In this document: piece after piece, positions 54,311 through 63,307 of the stretch
Layout of the letters: each line of letters opens with the position of its first letter
Position numbering within the stretch: position 1 is the stretch's first letter
DNA from: Prolixibacteraceae bacterium
GTDB lineage: Bacteria; Bacteroidota; Bacteroidia; Bacteroidales; Prolixibacteraceae
Reading direction: 5' to 3'
Length of the DNA stretch: 64,000 nucleotides
Assembly (NCBI GenBank): GCA_019459485.1
Contig: JAIBEZ010000049.1
Span: forward strand, 43,901 to 107,900
Program-made: the position numbers and the translations under genes
The notes under the pieces: model-generated
What the model was told of the DNA's origin: nothing
Databases searched by the model: none
The model's input: the letters and a program-made list of their open reading frames with translations, nothing else

Positions 54311-54661
54311 CAAATGTTTTACATTAGTGTCATGTCAACCTTATCCTGTTGAAGGATCGTCACCCTGAACTTGCGACAAGAATTCGTTGACACAACATTT
54401 GGAATTTATGTAATACACGAAGCATTTCATAAACCCAGCGGATTGACCTATACAGTTCAATAATGTGAAAACATCCTTTGCCCCTGATTTTTATCGGGGC
54501 AGGCTGTTCGCCTTTAGCCAACGGGTAAAATTGAGCAAAGATCATGGGCTTTAGCAAAAAAAACCTTATTATCAATTCGTTAACCTTAGCAGAAAAGTTG
54601 AACATTTGATTTTCATCTTATTACCTTATCTGTCGGAGCTAAAATACCTAATAAATAAAAT
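54311..54661. other. Gene-free stretch with degenerate palindromic repeats
   Basis: This 351-bp gap interrupts the operon between acpP-like and GT2-like genes. GCCCCTGAT with ATCGGGGC (54480-54500) forms a small hairpin of the type often repeated in Bacteroidota genomes. The segment around 54362-54395 (CACCCTGAACTTG) resembles a worn REP-like element. A minus-strand frame here has no family likeness and is probably spurious. No clear promoter was found for the next gene. Confidence 0.5.
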
Positions 54662-55603
54662 ATGCTTGCACCAATTTGCCTGTTCACATACAACCGACTG
54701 GATGAAACCCGACAAACAGTTGAAGCTTTAAAACACAATTTTCTGGCATCCTCGAGTGAATTAATTATTTTCTCTGATGGTCCGAAAAACGAAGCGAATG
54801 TTGTTAGAGTTCAAGAAGTAAGGCAATACCTCCGGTCGGTAAAAGGATTTAAAAACATCACAATCAAAGAATCTCTTGAAAACAAGGGATTGGCAAATTC
54901 TATTATCAATGGGGTCACTCAAATCATTAAAGAATATGGGAAGGTAATTGTTTTAGAAGATGATTTGATCTCATCCCCAAATTTTCTGAATTTCATGAAT
55001 CAGGCATTGGATTTCTATCAAAATGATGAGAAAATTAAATCAGTAAATGGATATTCATTATTTTTAAAAACGAAAACAGATGAGAACTATTTCCAAATTC
55101 GCCCCTTTCCATGGGGGTGGGCAACTTGGGAAGATAGATGGGATGAAGGTATTTTTGACAAAAAAAAACTTACAAATCTAATTTCTGAAGATAAATTCAT
55201 TTTAAAAAAGTTCAATATTGCCTGTGGCGATGATATATCAAAAATGTTTTTAAATTCAATTTTTGGCAAAAATGATTCATGGTATGTAAGGTGGGCATTT
55301 GAACATTTTCGAACAAATAAGTATTCAATTTTTCCAGCTTTCTCTTTGATTAGTAATATAGGACACAATACAGAAGGGACACACTGTAAAGGCATAAATT
55401 CCTATAAATCAGTAATGATAGACGAACTAACATCCCTTAATAAATTTGAGAGTTTTAAATATCCTGATTTAACTACTACAAAAGAATTTCTATATTATTT
55501 TTCGATTCAACACAAACTGCTGGTACGAATAAAACTCCTAAGGAATAAAACCGGAAGAAAATTATTGTATAAGGATATTATATCTAGAATTAAAGCTATA
55601 TGA
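54662..55603 (+). CDS. GT2-like glycosyltransferase, module copy 2
   Basis: A 313-residue paralog of the protein at 50610, matching over its entire length: APICLFTYNRLDETRQTVEAL, IIFSDGPKNE, ENKGLANSIINGV, VIVLEDDLISSPNFLNFM with the metal-binding acids, PFPWGWATWEDRW, NDSWYVRWAFEHFR and the end LLRNKTGRKLLY. It has changed enough to suggest a different acceptor or donor. The stop overlaps the start of the next acyltransferase gene by 4 nt, as in the other module. Confidence 0.85.
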   Translation: MLAPICLFTYNRLDETRQTVEALKHNFLASSSELIIFSDGPKNEANVVRVQEVRQYLRSVKGFKNITIKESLENKGLANSIINGVTQIIKEYGKVIVLEDDLISSPNFLNFMNQALDFYQNDEKIKSVNGYSLFLKTKTDENYFQIRPFPWGWATWEDRWDEGIFDKKKLTNLISEDKFILKKFNIACGDDISKMFLNSIFGKNDSWYVRWAFEHFRTNKYSIFPAFSLISNIGHNTEGTHCKGINSYKSVMIDELTSLNKFESFKYPDLTTTKEFLYYFSIQHKLLVRIKLLRNKTGRKLLYKDIISRIKAI

Positions 55604-56145
55604 TTAGACTACTGAAAAAATGTTATTACAAATATTTGCGTCATATTAAATGGCGAAAGTTCAATATTGGTAAAAACCTACATGCAGGCCGCGGCATATT
55701 TCTATGGGCCAGACATTCAATTACAATTGGTGAAAATTTTTATATCGGAAAATATTGTCTAATTGAATGCGATGCAATCATTGGCAATTATGTCATACTG
55801 GCAAATTATGTTTCACTCATTGGCAGATATGATCATAACTATCAGGAAATTGGAACTCCTACGCGAATGGCAAGCCAAATCAGAGATGAAAATTACAATT
55901 GGAAGGGCTTGAATCAAAAGATAATAATAGAAGATGATGTATGGGTAGGTGTAGGCAGTATTATTCTATCTGGGGTATCCATTGGTATTGGAAGTATTAT
56001 TGCCGCAGGTTCAGTAGTAACTAAAAATGTTGAACCCTACTCTATTTACGCTGGTAATCCGGCTAAAAAAATTCGAAATCGATTTGATTCGGAAGAACAA
56101 CTTAGAGAACACATCCGCTTGTATAAGCTAAATTTCGCGAAATAG
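55600..56145 (+). CDS. Hexapeptide acyltransferase, module copy 2
   Basis: A 181-residue LbH enzyme of the WcaF/maltose-acetyltransferase kind. Hexapeptide turns run from ITIGENFYIGKYCLIECDAIIG to IIEDDVWVGVGSIILSGVSIGIGSIIAAGSVV, and YSIYAGNPAKKIRNRF ends the fold. The GRYDHNY segment near 85 offers a possible catalytic His. It is translationally coupled to the GT2-like gene before it. The acyl donor and the sugar are unknown. Confidence 0.88.
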   Translation: MIRLLKKCYYKYLRHIKWRKFNIGKNLHAGRGIFLWARHSITIGENFYIGKYCLIECDAIIGNYVILANYVSLIGRYDHNYQEIGTPTRMASQIRDENYNWKGLNQKIIIEDDVWVGVGSIILSGVSIGIGSIIAAGSVVTKNVEPYSIYAGNPAKKIRNRFDSEEQLREHIRLYKLNFAK

Positions 56146-56180
56146 CCACATATCTAACTTTATTTAAGAACTGTTGAACA

Positions 56181-56939
56181 ATGAAATTCATTAAAACATT
56201 AGGCTTTTCTGTCTTTTCAGATGATTTATCGCTTATTCCAACTCAAAATATAAGATGTAAGGTAATTAATACCATTAGTCCTAACTCTTATGGGATTACA
56301 TCTAAAGATGAGGAATTCGATCGGGCATTAAAATCTTCAGATTTTCTAGTTTTAGATGGAGTTTATTTTGCTTTTGCTTCCCTTTTACTTCAGAGATCAA
56401 ATATCAGACGGAACCAGGGACCAGATGTTTTTTTTCATTTTATAAAACGATTAAATGAACAACATGGCAAAGCTTTCTTTTTAGGCTCATCGGAAGAAAA
56501 TTTAAAGAAAATTAAAAATCGCGCCCATCTTGAATACCCCAATATAACCATTGAATATTTCTCACCTCCTTTTAAAGATGTGTTTTCAAAAACAGATAAT
56601 TCAATAATGATAGGTAAAATTAATTCTTTTCAACCTGACGTACTGTTTATAGGCATGACGTGTCCTAAACAGGAAAAATGGGCCATAAGCTTTCGTGATA
56701 AAGTAAATGCCGGACTTGCTATTTGTATAGGGAATGTGTTCGATTGGTACGCTGGAACTCAAAAACCAATCCATCCTTTTTGGTTCAAAATAAGAATGGG
56801 TTGGCTGGTTCGAATTTTCCTAAGACCTGAAGTATTTAAACGAAATATAGGAAACCAAATGCTTTTTTTCTGGCATGTAATATTGATATTCTTAAAAATT
56901 AAAAAATATGATAAGAGGAGCTATAATTGGTCTTGGTAA
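56181..56939 (+). CDS. WecG/TagA/CpsF family glycosyltransferase
   Basis: A GT26 enzyme of 252 residues that usually adds a ManNAc-type or related sugar to lipid-linked sugars at the membrane face. Signature parts are VLDGVYFAFASLLL near 56, the RRNQGPDVFFHF motif near 75, AFFLGSSEENLKKI near 97, and GMTCPKQEKWAISF near 158 with CIGNVFDWYAGTQKPIHPFWF. The C-terminal helix is basic and membrane-binding. Its stop lies 32 nt inside the next gene. Confidence 0.92.
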   Translation: MKFIKTLGFSVFSDDLSLIPTQNIRCKVINTISPNSYGITSKDEEFDRALKSSDFLVLDGVYFAFASLLLQRSNIRRNQGPDVFFHFIKRLNEQHGKAFFLGSSEENLKKIKNRAHLEYPNITIEYFSPPFKDVFSKTDNSIMIGKINSFQPDVLFIGMTCPKQEKWAISFRDKVNAGLAICIGNVFDWYAGTQKPIHPFWFKIRMGWLVRIFLRPEVFKRNIGNQMLFFWHVILIFLKIKKYDKRSYNWSW

Positions 56940-57924
56940 AATGGGACTTTCGCACGCTGCAATCGTAGGTGCACATCCTGATGTAGAAATGGTATCGGTT
57001 TGCGATACTTCAACTTTTATTTTGGATGCGTTCAAAAAATTTAGCAATATTAGAACTTATACTGACTACAAAGAGATGATCGAAAAAGAACCTCTTGATT
57101 TTGTTCTGATTGCTACCCCTACCCGTTTTCATTATCCTATGGTAAAATATGCACTCGAAAAAGGGCTGCATGTTTTTTGTGAAAAACCTTTTAGTCTGAC
57201 TTCCAAAGAAGGTGAAGAACTGGTTTATGCAGCCAAAAATAACAATTTGGTAAATCAGGTTGGTTACCACAACCAATTTATCGGCACATTTCGTGAGATG
57301 AGAAGATTATTAAACTCTGGTATTTTAGGCGAATTGATTCATTTCGCCGGTGAAGCCTACGGTTCGGTGGTCACGAAAGAAAAAGGCGGAACCTGGAGAG
57401 CCAAACCTGAAGAGGGCGGTGGCTGCTTATTCGATTATGCGTCCCATGTCATCAATCTGATTCAGGAAATAATAGGTCGTCCAATAAAAGCTAGTGGTTC
57501 ACAACTAAAAAGCATTTATTCCAAAGGGGTTGAAGACGCTGTTTATGGCACTCTTATTCTGGATAATAAATTATCTGGGCTTTTGTCTGTAAACTGGTGT
57601 GACGAAACTTATAGAAAAATGTCCACTTCAATTTCAGTTGTTGGAAAAAATGGTAAGATAATTTGCGATGCTACAGAAATCAAAATATATTTAAAAGAGG
57701 CATCTCCAAAGGATAAATTAGATAAAGGATGGACAATTAAATATATTACCGACTTTGCGATTCCAGTTAATTTCTATTTACGCGGTGAAGAATACAGCGC
57801 TCAGATTGACCATTTTATTGACTGTATTAAAAACAAAAAAATGACTGATTATAACACCTTTGAACAAGGATTGTACACAGACAAAGTAATAGAAATGATA
57901 ATTGCAGATTACAAAATACATTAA
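56908..57924 (+). CDS. Gfo/Idh/MocA family sugar dehydrogenase
   Basis: An NAD(P)-dependent oxidoreductase of 338 residues acting on sugars or sugar nucleotides. The Rossmann motif GAIIGLGKMGLSHAAIV is at the start, the catalytic EKP motif in HVFCEKPFSLTSKEG near 88, and GGGCLFDYASHVINL near 168 holds the Asp and His of the active site. It overlaps the WecG-type gene and is 3 nt before the next, so it is part of the same operon. It may make a special sugar for the repeat unit. Confidence 0.9.
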   Translation: MIRGAIIGLGKMGLSHAAIVGAHPDVEMVSVCDTSTFILDAFKKFSNIRTYTDYKEMIEKEPLDFVLIATPTRFHYPMVKYALEKGLHVFCEKPFSLTSKEGEELVYAAKNNNLVNQVGYHNQFIGTFREMRRLLNSGILGELIHFAGEAYGSVVTKEKGGTWRAKPEEGGGCLFDYASHVINLIQEIIGRPIKASGSQLKSIYSKGVEDAVYGTLILDNKLSGLLSVNWCDETYRKMSTSISVVGKNGKIICDATEIKIYLKEASPKDKLDKGWTIKYITDFAIPVNFYLRGEEYSAQIDHFIDCIKNKKMTDYNTFEQGLYTDKVIEMIIADYKIH

Positions 57925-57927
57925 ACT

Positions 57928-58782
57928 ATGGATAAAGTACTATTTGGCGACAACCAATTTTTTGCGGTTAATCATGCTTCTGACGAGAAAGCAAGGGCTC
58001 AATCCATTCGTTTTAAGGATGATGCTGCCATTATCAAAGTAATTGATCAGGCCATTGATCTGGGAATTAGCACCTTTATGTGCACCACCCACGACCGTAT
58101 TGGTAATTTATGCAATCACATGAGGGCAAATACTCAAAAGTACAAGGATTTCAATATTTATCCGTGTATGCCATACGCGCACAAGTATGCAAATGCTGTA
58201 ACCGAATTGGGGATAATGGGTACCATAAAACAGTATGTACCCGGAAATTTGTTCAGTACTTTTGCCAAAGGAGGTTTTGCCTTTTTAAGCAAAGATTTTA
58301 TTGGTCTGATGGAGTTATTGATCGATGCAGAAATGAAGATGTTTAAAGGAATAAACACTCCGGTAATCTTCATTCAGAATGTGTTGGTGGATATGATTCT
58401 AGGATTGAAGATGTACGAGGTATTTAAAGAATATGATGCGTATATAAGGAAGAAATTCAATGCAGAACCAGGTTACATCACCATGAACATGCCTACCCTG
58501 CTGGATGCTTTAAACACCGTTGGAATTGGAAATCCAATTATCTGTAGTTCTATCAATAAAATTGGCTTCCGCATGAGCGGCGGAATTGATATCTATGAAA
58601 AATATCTGACTGAAAAGCAATTTCGTCCCATTGCAATGCAGGTGTTGGCGGCAGGAGCTCTTAGCCCCAAAGAAGCAATTGAATATTTGGGTAAATTTCC
58701 ACGAATAGAATCGGTATTATTTGGAGCATCCTCCAAAGGGCACATTCAGGAAACAAAAGAACTGATTGAACAGAATGTATAA
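57928..58782 (+). CDS. TIM-barrel-like protein of unknown function (aldo-keto-reductase-like ends)
   Basis: A 284-residue protein with no clear family assignment. The start LFGDNQFFAVNHASDEKARA, the segment AIDLGISTFMCTTHDR near 46, IQNVLVDMILGLKMYEVF near 150, and the end ESVLFGASSKGHIQETKELIE resemble the first and last strands of aldo-keto reductases or similar barrels, but the AKR catalytic Tyr/Lys/His set is not obvious. It is coupled with the sugar dehydrogenase before it. I infer a role in sugar modification. A terminator follows. Confidence 0.6.
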   Translation: MDKVLFGDNQFFAVNHASDEKARAQSIRFKDDAAIIKVIDQAIDLGISTFMCTTHDRIGNLCNHMRANTQKYKDFNIYPCMPYAHKYANAVTELGIMGTIKQYVPGNLFSTFAKGGFAFLSKDFIGLMELLIDAEMKMFKGINTPVIFIQNVLVDMILGLKMYEVFKEYDAYIRKKFNAEPGYITMNMPTLLDALNTVGIGNPIICSSINKIGFRMSGGIDIYEKYLTEKQFRPIAMQVLAAGALSPKEAIEYLGKFPRIESVLFGASSKGHIQETKELIEQNV

Positions 58783-58795
58783 GATACGAAACAAA

Positions 58796-58826
58796 AAGTC
58801 CCCGAATTTAATAAACCCGGGGACTT
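58796..58826 (+). terminator. Terminator at the end of the glycan locus
   Basis: AAGTCCCCG (58796-58804) pairs with CGGGGACTT (58818-58826) around a 13-nt loop. It stands between the last glycan gene and the convergent T9SS gene and can serve both. Confidence 0.8.
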
Positions 58827-58843
58827 CATATCGAACCAAATAC

Positions 58844-61800
58844 CTAATTGATAACTAATTTATTGATGGTTTCTGCTGAACCCAACATCGTTTTAACCAA
58901 ATAAACCCCGACGGGTTGATTGCCCAATTGGAACTCTTCAACCATTCCGGTAACAATGCGTGATGCCACTTTTCGTCCGGAAACATCAAGAATATCAATC
59001 CTGCTACCGGCATCGGGAATACTTGAAAAACGAACAGTTACTTTTCCATGGCTTGGATTTGGGAACACATCAATGGTTGAAATGTCATTAGAATTACTGA
59101 TTCCTGTCGTCAATGTTTTTGCTTTCAAAAGTACGCTTGAATTTTTTATATATTTCATTTGACCACTAATAACATCTGACTGTACTTTTGATTCAGCTCC
59201 GGTCAGTTTATTCCAGGCAATTAGCTGAATCGCATGACCTTCAGTAAAACCGTCATTGGCCTGATTGCCGGATGAAACAGAAGCAACCAAAGCAGCAGAA
59301 CCATCAATTGCATTATTCCCGGTAATCTTAAATACACCAACACAAAGATTTCCATCAAAAGCGGCAAGCTCATCGCCCGCAGAAATACCAGCTTCGCGCA
59401 AACCAACGACATTTATATTTACATGGTCGGAGCCGTTTCCTTCAACTTCAGTGGTGAAATATTCTGGTTCTTCAAGATTGGCCAGAATGAGAACCGATTT
59501 CAGATAGTTTTCCTGAATGGTTAAGATAGCATCTGAAGTCATTTTAACTTTGTACGCTTTTCCCGGAATAAAATAACCGATGCCATTTTTCCAGCCACCA
59601 AATATTCCCCAGTCTTCGATGGAGTTGCCCGATTCATCCTGAACCTTAATCAATTTATTTTGATCAATCAATGGTTGTATAATATTCATTGCATCAACCA
59701 GATCGGTTCGGGGAAATGAGATAATGTTCCATCCGGATCTTAAGGGAATATCAAGAGGAAGGGCTATTGGTCTTCCTGTAAGCTGAAGTGAACAATTGTC
59801 TGACACCTTTATTTTATAACCTTCAGTATCTTTTATAGAACCAACATTATTAACCCAACCACCGAAAGTACCCCAATCCTCCAGTGAATTGCCGGCTTCA
59901 TCCTGAAGCTTGATCAGATAGCCAGCATCGGCCAAGGACTGTGTAACATCACATGCCAATGGATTTTGAGCAGTTACGAAGGTTGACATCATATTGTATC
60001 CCTTTTTAAGGGGTATTGTCTGGGAATATTCAGTATAGCTTACAATTTCTACAACAGAAGTACCGCCGGCAACATATTTTCCACTGCAAAGCCAAGTGGA
60101 TATATTATTTCGGTAAACAACAGCCTTTGCAATCATTTCCTGCTGGTTTTTATTGTCCCATATCTTAAAAACGATGGTATCGTTAATTGTAAATCCATTG
60201 CCTGAACCATCATCCTGAGAAGCAGGAATAGTAAGAAATGTTGAATTGTCGTCTGCGTTGATTGTTTTTGACAACTTCATGGAACCAACACAGTTTGAAC
60301 CGCTAAATACGGCGATTTCATCCTCCGGAGAAAGTGGCAGGTCTTCGAGTATAGCCGAAACCACCATGATATTCATGTGATTAAGTCCATTTTCTCCATT
60401 CCAAACCGGAATAAAATGAGTTGGAGGAATTGATCCCTGTTTGATAATCACATCGGCAGCTACTGGTATCACAGAATTTGAAGCAACTGAGGCCACAGAG
60501 CTTCCAAGAGAGTTGCTTGCTTTGACTGTAAACGTGTAGGAGGTACCATTGGTTAATCCGGTGATGTTGTGAATCAGCGAAGTTGATCCGGCATTGATAT
60601 CGGTTCCTCCTGCGGGAATTGAAGTAATAGTATAACCTGTGATAGCAGAACCTCCGGTATTAGTTGGAGCGATAAAGGTAACCGTTGCACTTGTATCTCC
60701 GGCAGCGGCAACAAGTGTGGTTGGCGCATCAGGTACGATGGCATTTAATGTATAAGTTAAATTGGCTGGATTGGTCAATGTACCATTATTGGTTGCTGTT
60801 AAAGTAACACTTCCGGCAACTGTTGGCGTGATTGTAAAAGTTTGAGCCGTAGAAGAATTGGAGAATGTAAGTACCTTGCTTGAAAGTCCAACACTCCCTG
60901 GACCCGTAGGAGTAATCGTAATAGTTCCTGTAAAGAGATTATTCGGAATAACGGTAAAATTTGCTGAAGGACTGTTTACACTGCCGGAAAGCGGACCGGT
61001 GAATAAGAAGCCAGTAGCAGCAGGCGCTTTTGGAATAACCGAATTTGAAGCTACAGAAGCTACTGAAGTTCCTGCAGAATTAGTTGTTTTAACGGTAAAT
61101 GTGTAAGTTGTACCATTCGTTAAACCGGTAATGGTGTGAGTGAGTGATGTTGATCCGGAATTGCTATCAGTTCCACCGGCAGGAATAGAAGCGACCGTAT
61201 ATCCAGTGATGGCAGACCCTCCATTATTTTCCGGAGCCACAAAAGTAACTGATGCACTCGCATTTCCGGCAATAGCAACAACTGAAGTTGGAGCACCTGG
61301 AACAATAACGGGAGACAAATCCTTCATTAATACAACAGAAGTGAAGGGCTGCAATGTTATGGTTTTAATGTATTTAGTTCCTTTTACGTCTAGCATAGGA
61401 ACACTTAAAGCAATTGTTTTTGGTGAAGTAGTTTCGTTGTATTCAAATCGAAGATCATTCTCACTTGTAATTGTTTGTGGTGATTTCTTAGAATTTGCAT
61501 CCTGACCTGAATAAGTTTGCCATTGAGCAAGAGTTTTAAAGTTATTTCCAAATGCTGGTTGATAATCTCTGATTATGATGTTATTATCTATTGGTCTTGC
61601 ATAATAATTGCTATCTAAAATCGAGCCATTTGATAACAGATCATTAGAAATTGAATAAAAATCGGCAACAGTTTGAGCTGCTGATTTTGAGACTAGTATA
61701 TTATACTTAAATATATTATTCAAGCATTTTGCTGGACTTATATTATCATCCACTATTCTTAGCTGATAATCATTATTATAGCTAATATTGTGATGAATAT

Positions 61801-63307
61801 TATTATTACTTGAATTATGAAAGAAAAGACCAACCCCACCACAATTATATGCAGTATTGTAGGCTGCTTCTATATATTGTGAATTATCATCACAATATAT
61901 ACCAACTGTCATACCATTGGGATCTGGCGTACCAAAATAGTTCCCAATTCCGTTAGTGCAGATATTGGATATTATCTTGCCCCCATAAATATTATTTCCA
62001 CCAGTAGATATTGCCCCACCATCATCAAGTTTTAAGCAATAATGATCTATAAAATTGTAACTTGCAATAATTGTAGAATCACTATCGAAGCTTATTCCAT
62101 TAAATCCACAATTAGTTATTTTGTTATAATTAATGTTTGCAGATTTAATAGTAAATGCTGCAATGGCAACGTCAGCATAACCACTGCCTTTTCCTAATGT
62201 AAGACTAATATTGTTTAGTATATTATTTTCAACACTTACTATTTTTGAATATTGCAAATTAATAGCAGACCTATTAGTTTCAGATATTTCATTATCAATT
62301 ACTGACAAATAATTACCTCTTAACCAAATTCCATTATACCCAGTAAAGGAAATATTACAATTTTGTATAGTTACATGGTGAATATGTGTTGAATAATGTT
62401 TCCATACATAAATAGCATCACCATTAGAACCGATAAAATCAATATTCTTTATAATTGTATAACTTCCAATAGCTACATTGTTAAGTCCTGTAAACGCTAA
62501 AAGATTTTCAACAGACGAAACTTTAACACCAATGGGTTCAGATGTGCTGTAAATGCTAATTTTATGAGAGGTAGGGTTATAGTACCACTCACCTTGAACA
62601 TCCAATGTCCGAATATCGTTTTGTATAAAAAAACCATACCCATCGGTGGGGGTTGAAGTTAATGCTGTTGAAAAATTCAATGTTCCCCCTGTTTGTGATG
62701 TTATATCACCAAATGCCATTGTGTATCTATTTGTCCTTATAACAGCATTTGCTCCGGTCCAGTTTGGAGTACCTGTCAAACTTGAACTTGTCACTGATAA
62801 TTTACCTGAATGTGATTGGTAAGTCAGATATCCGCCATTAGGAGCATCCGAATTTGGCCACCTACCCATAGCAGTATTGACACCATTAATTGTAACCATG
62901 TTACAGGTTGAAAGTGTTGAAACAGCATTGGCACTTTCCCATACATTATTACCTAGATTTACCCATGCTGTAACAGAAGTAAAACCAGTTATAATTGGAT
63001 TTGCACCAGTACCATAAGCCCCAAAAGTAATTGGATTGCCTGCTGTGCCGGAATTTTTAACTGTTATTGAACCATAAAATGTATTACCTTTTTTAAATAG
63101 AATTTGATCGCCTGCAACAAATGTTGTTGCATTAACTTTTGCCAATGTTTGCCATGGCATGGCTTCTGTAAGTCCTGAATTTGTATCATTTCCCGAATTG
63201 CTCACAAAGTAAGTCGCTGCAAAACTTAGCATGGAAAAATGTACAATTAAAATAAGTAGTAGTGTTCTTTTCGCAAATTTTCTGTAAATACTTTTCATCA
63301 TCTTCAT
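58844..63307 (-). CDS. Large secreted beta-helix/Fn3 protein with T9SS sorting domain
   Basis: A 1487-residue cell-surface or extracellular protein. The signal peptide (to about residue 30) is followed by a right-handed parallel beta-helix of about 600 residues (SNSGNDTNSGLTEAMPWQTL, many N-N-I turns). Two Fn3 domains lie near 667-760 and 859-950 (GGSAITGYT, ITGLTNGT) with a beta-sandwich between them. Then come two copies each of a DExAxFxG-x-C-VG module and a GWNIISF/EDWGxFGGW module, and a T9SS sorting domain (VFPNPSHGK, about 1412-1487). Beta-helix parts are frequent in polysaccharide lyases and adhesins. No catalytic residues are assigned. It is convergent with the glycan locus. Confidence 0.9.
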   Translation of the reverse strand: MKMMKSIYRKFAKRTLLLILIVHFSMLSFAATYFVSNSGNDTNSGLTEAMPWQTLAKVNATTFVAGDQILFKKGNTFYGSITVKNSGTAGNPITFGAYGTGANPIITGFTSVTAWVNLGNNVWESANAVSTLSTCNMVTINGVNTAMGRWPNSDAPNGGYLTYQSHSGKLSVTSSSLTGTPNWTGANAVIRTNRYTMAFGDITSQTGGTLNFSTALTSTPTDGYGFFIQNDIRTLDVQGEWYYNPTSHKISIYSTSEPIGVKVSSVENLLAFTGLNNVAIGSYTIIKNIDFIGSNGDAIYVWKHYSTHIHHVTIQNCNISFTGYNGIWLRGNYLSVIDNEISETNRSAINLQYSKIVSVENNILNNISLTLGKGSGYADVAIAAFTIKSANINYNKITNCGFNGISFDSDSTIIASYNFIDHYCLKLDDGGAISTGGNNIYGGKIISNICTNGIGNYFGTPDPNGMTVGIYCDDNSQYIEAAYNTAYNCGGVGLFFHNSSNNNIHHNISYNNDYQLRIVDDNISPAKCLNNIFKYNILVSKSAAQTVADFYSISNDLLSNGSILDSNYYARPIDNNIIIRDYQPAFGNNFKTLAQWQTYSGQDANSKKSPQTITSENDLRFEYNETTSPKTIALSVPMLDVKGTKYIKTITLQPFTSVVLMKDLSPVIVPGAPTSVVAIAGNASASVTFVAPENNGGSAITGYTVASIPAGGTDSNSGSTSLTHTITGLTNGTTYTFTVKTTNSAGTSVASVASNSVIPKAPAATGFLFTGPLSGSVNSPSANFTVIPNNLFTGTITITPTGPGSVGLSSKVLTFSNSSTAQTFTITPTVAGSVTLTATNNGTLTNPANLTYTLNAIVPDAPTTLVAAAGDTSATVTFIAPTNTGGSAITGYTITSIPAGGTDINAGSTSLIHNITGLTNGTSYTFTVKASNSLGSSVASVASNSVIPVAADVIIKQGSIPPTHFIPVWNGENGLNHMNIMVVSAILEDLPLSPEDEIAVFSGSNCVGSMKLSKTINADDNSTFLTIPASQDDGSGNGFTINDTIVFKIWDNKNQQEMIAKAVVYRNNISTWLCSGKYVAGGTSVVEIVSYTEYSQTIPLKKGYNMMSTFVTAQNPLACDVTQSLADAGYLIKLQDEAGNSLEDWGTFGGWVNNVGSIKDTEGYKIKVSDNCSLQLTGRPIALPLDIPLRSGWNIISFPRTDLVDAMNIIQPLIDQNKLIKVQDESGNSIEDWGIFGGWKNGIGYFIPGKAYKVKMTSDAILTIQENYLKSVLILANLEEPEYFTTEVEGNGSDHVNINVVGLREAGISAGDELAAFDGNLCVGVFKITGNNAIDGSAALVASVSSGNQANDGFTEGHAIQLIAWNKLTGAESKVQSDVISGQMKYIKNSSVLLKAKTLTTGISNSNDISTIDVFPNPSHGKVTVRFSSIPDAGSRIDILDVSGRKVASRIVTGMVEEFQLGNQPVGVYLVKTMLGSAETINKLVIN

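Noticed and set aside
54360..54605. Minus-strand frame of 81 codons in the gap before the second GT2-like gene
   Set aside because: It overlaps repeat-like hairpins, has no family likeness, and runs against the operon.
59500..61300. Tandem repeats in the T9SS gene as a possible CRISPR array
   Set aside because: The repetition is explained by duplicated Fn3 and EDWG modules in frame; there are no short identical repeats with unique spacers.
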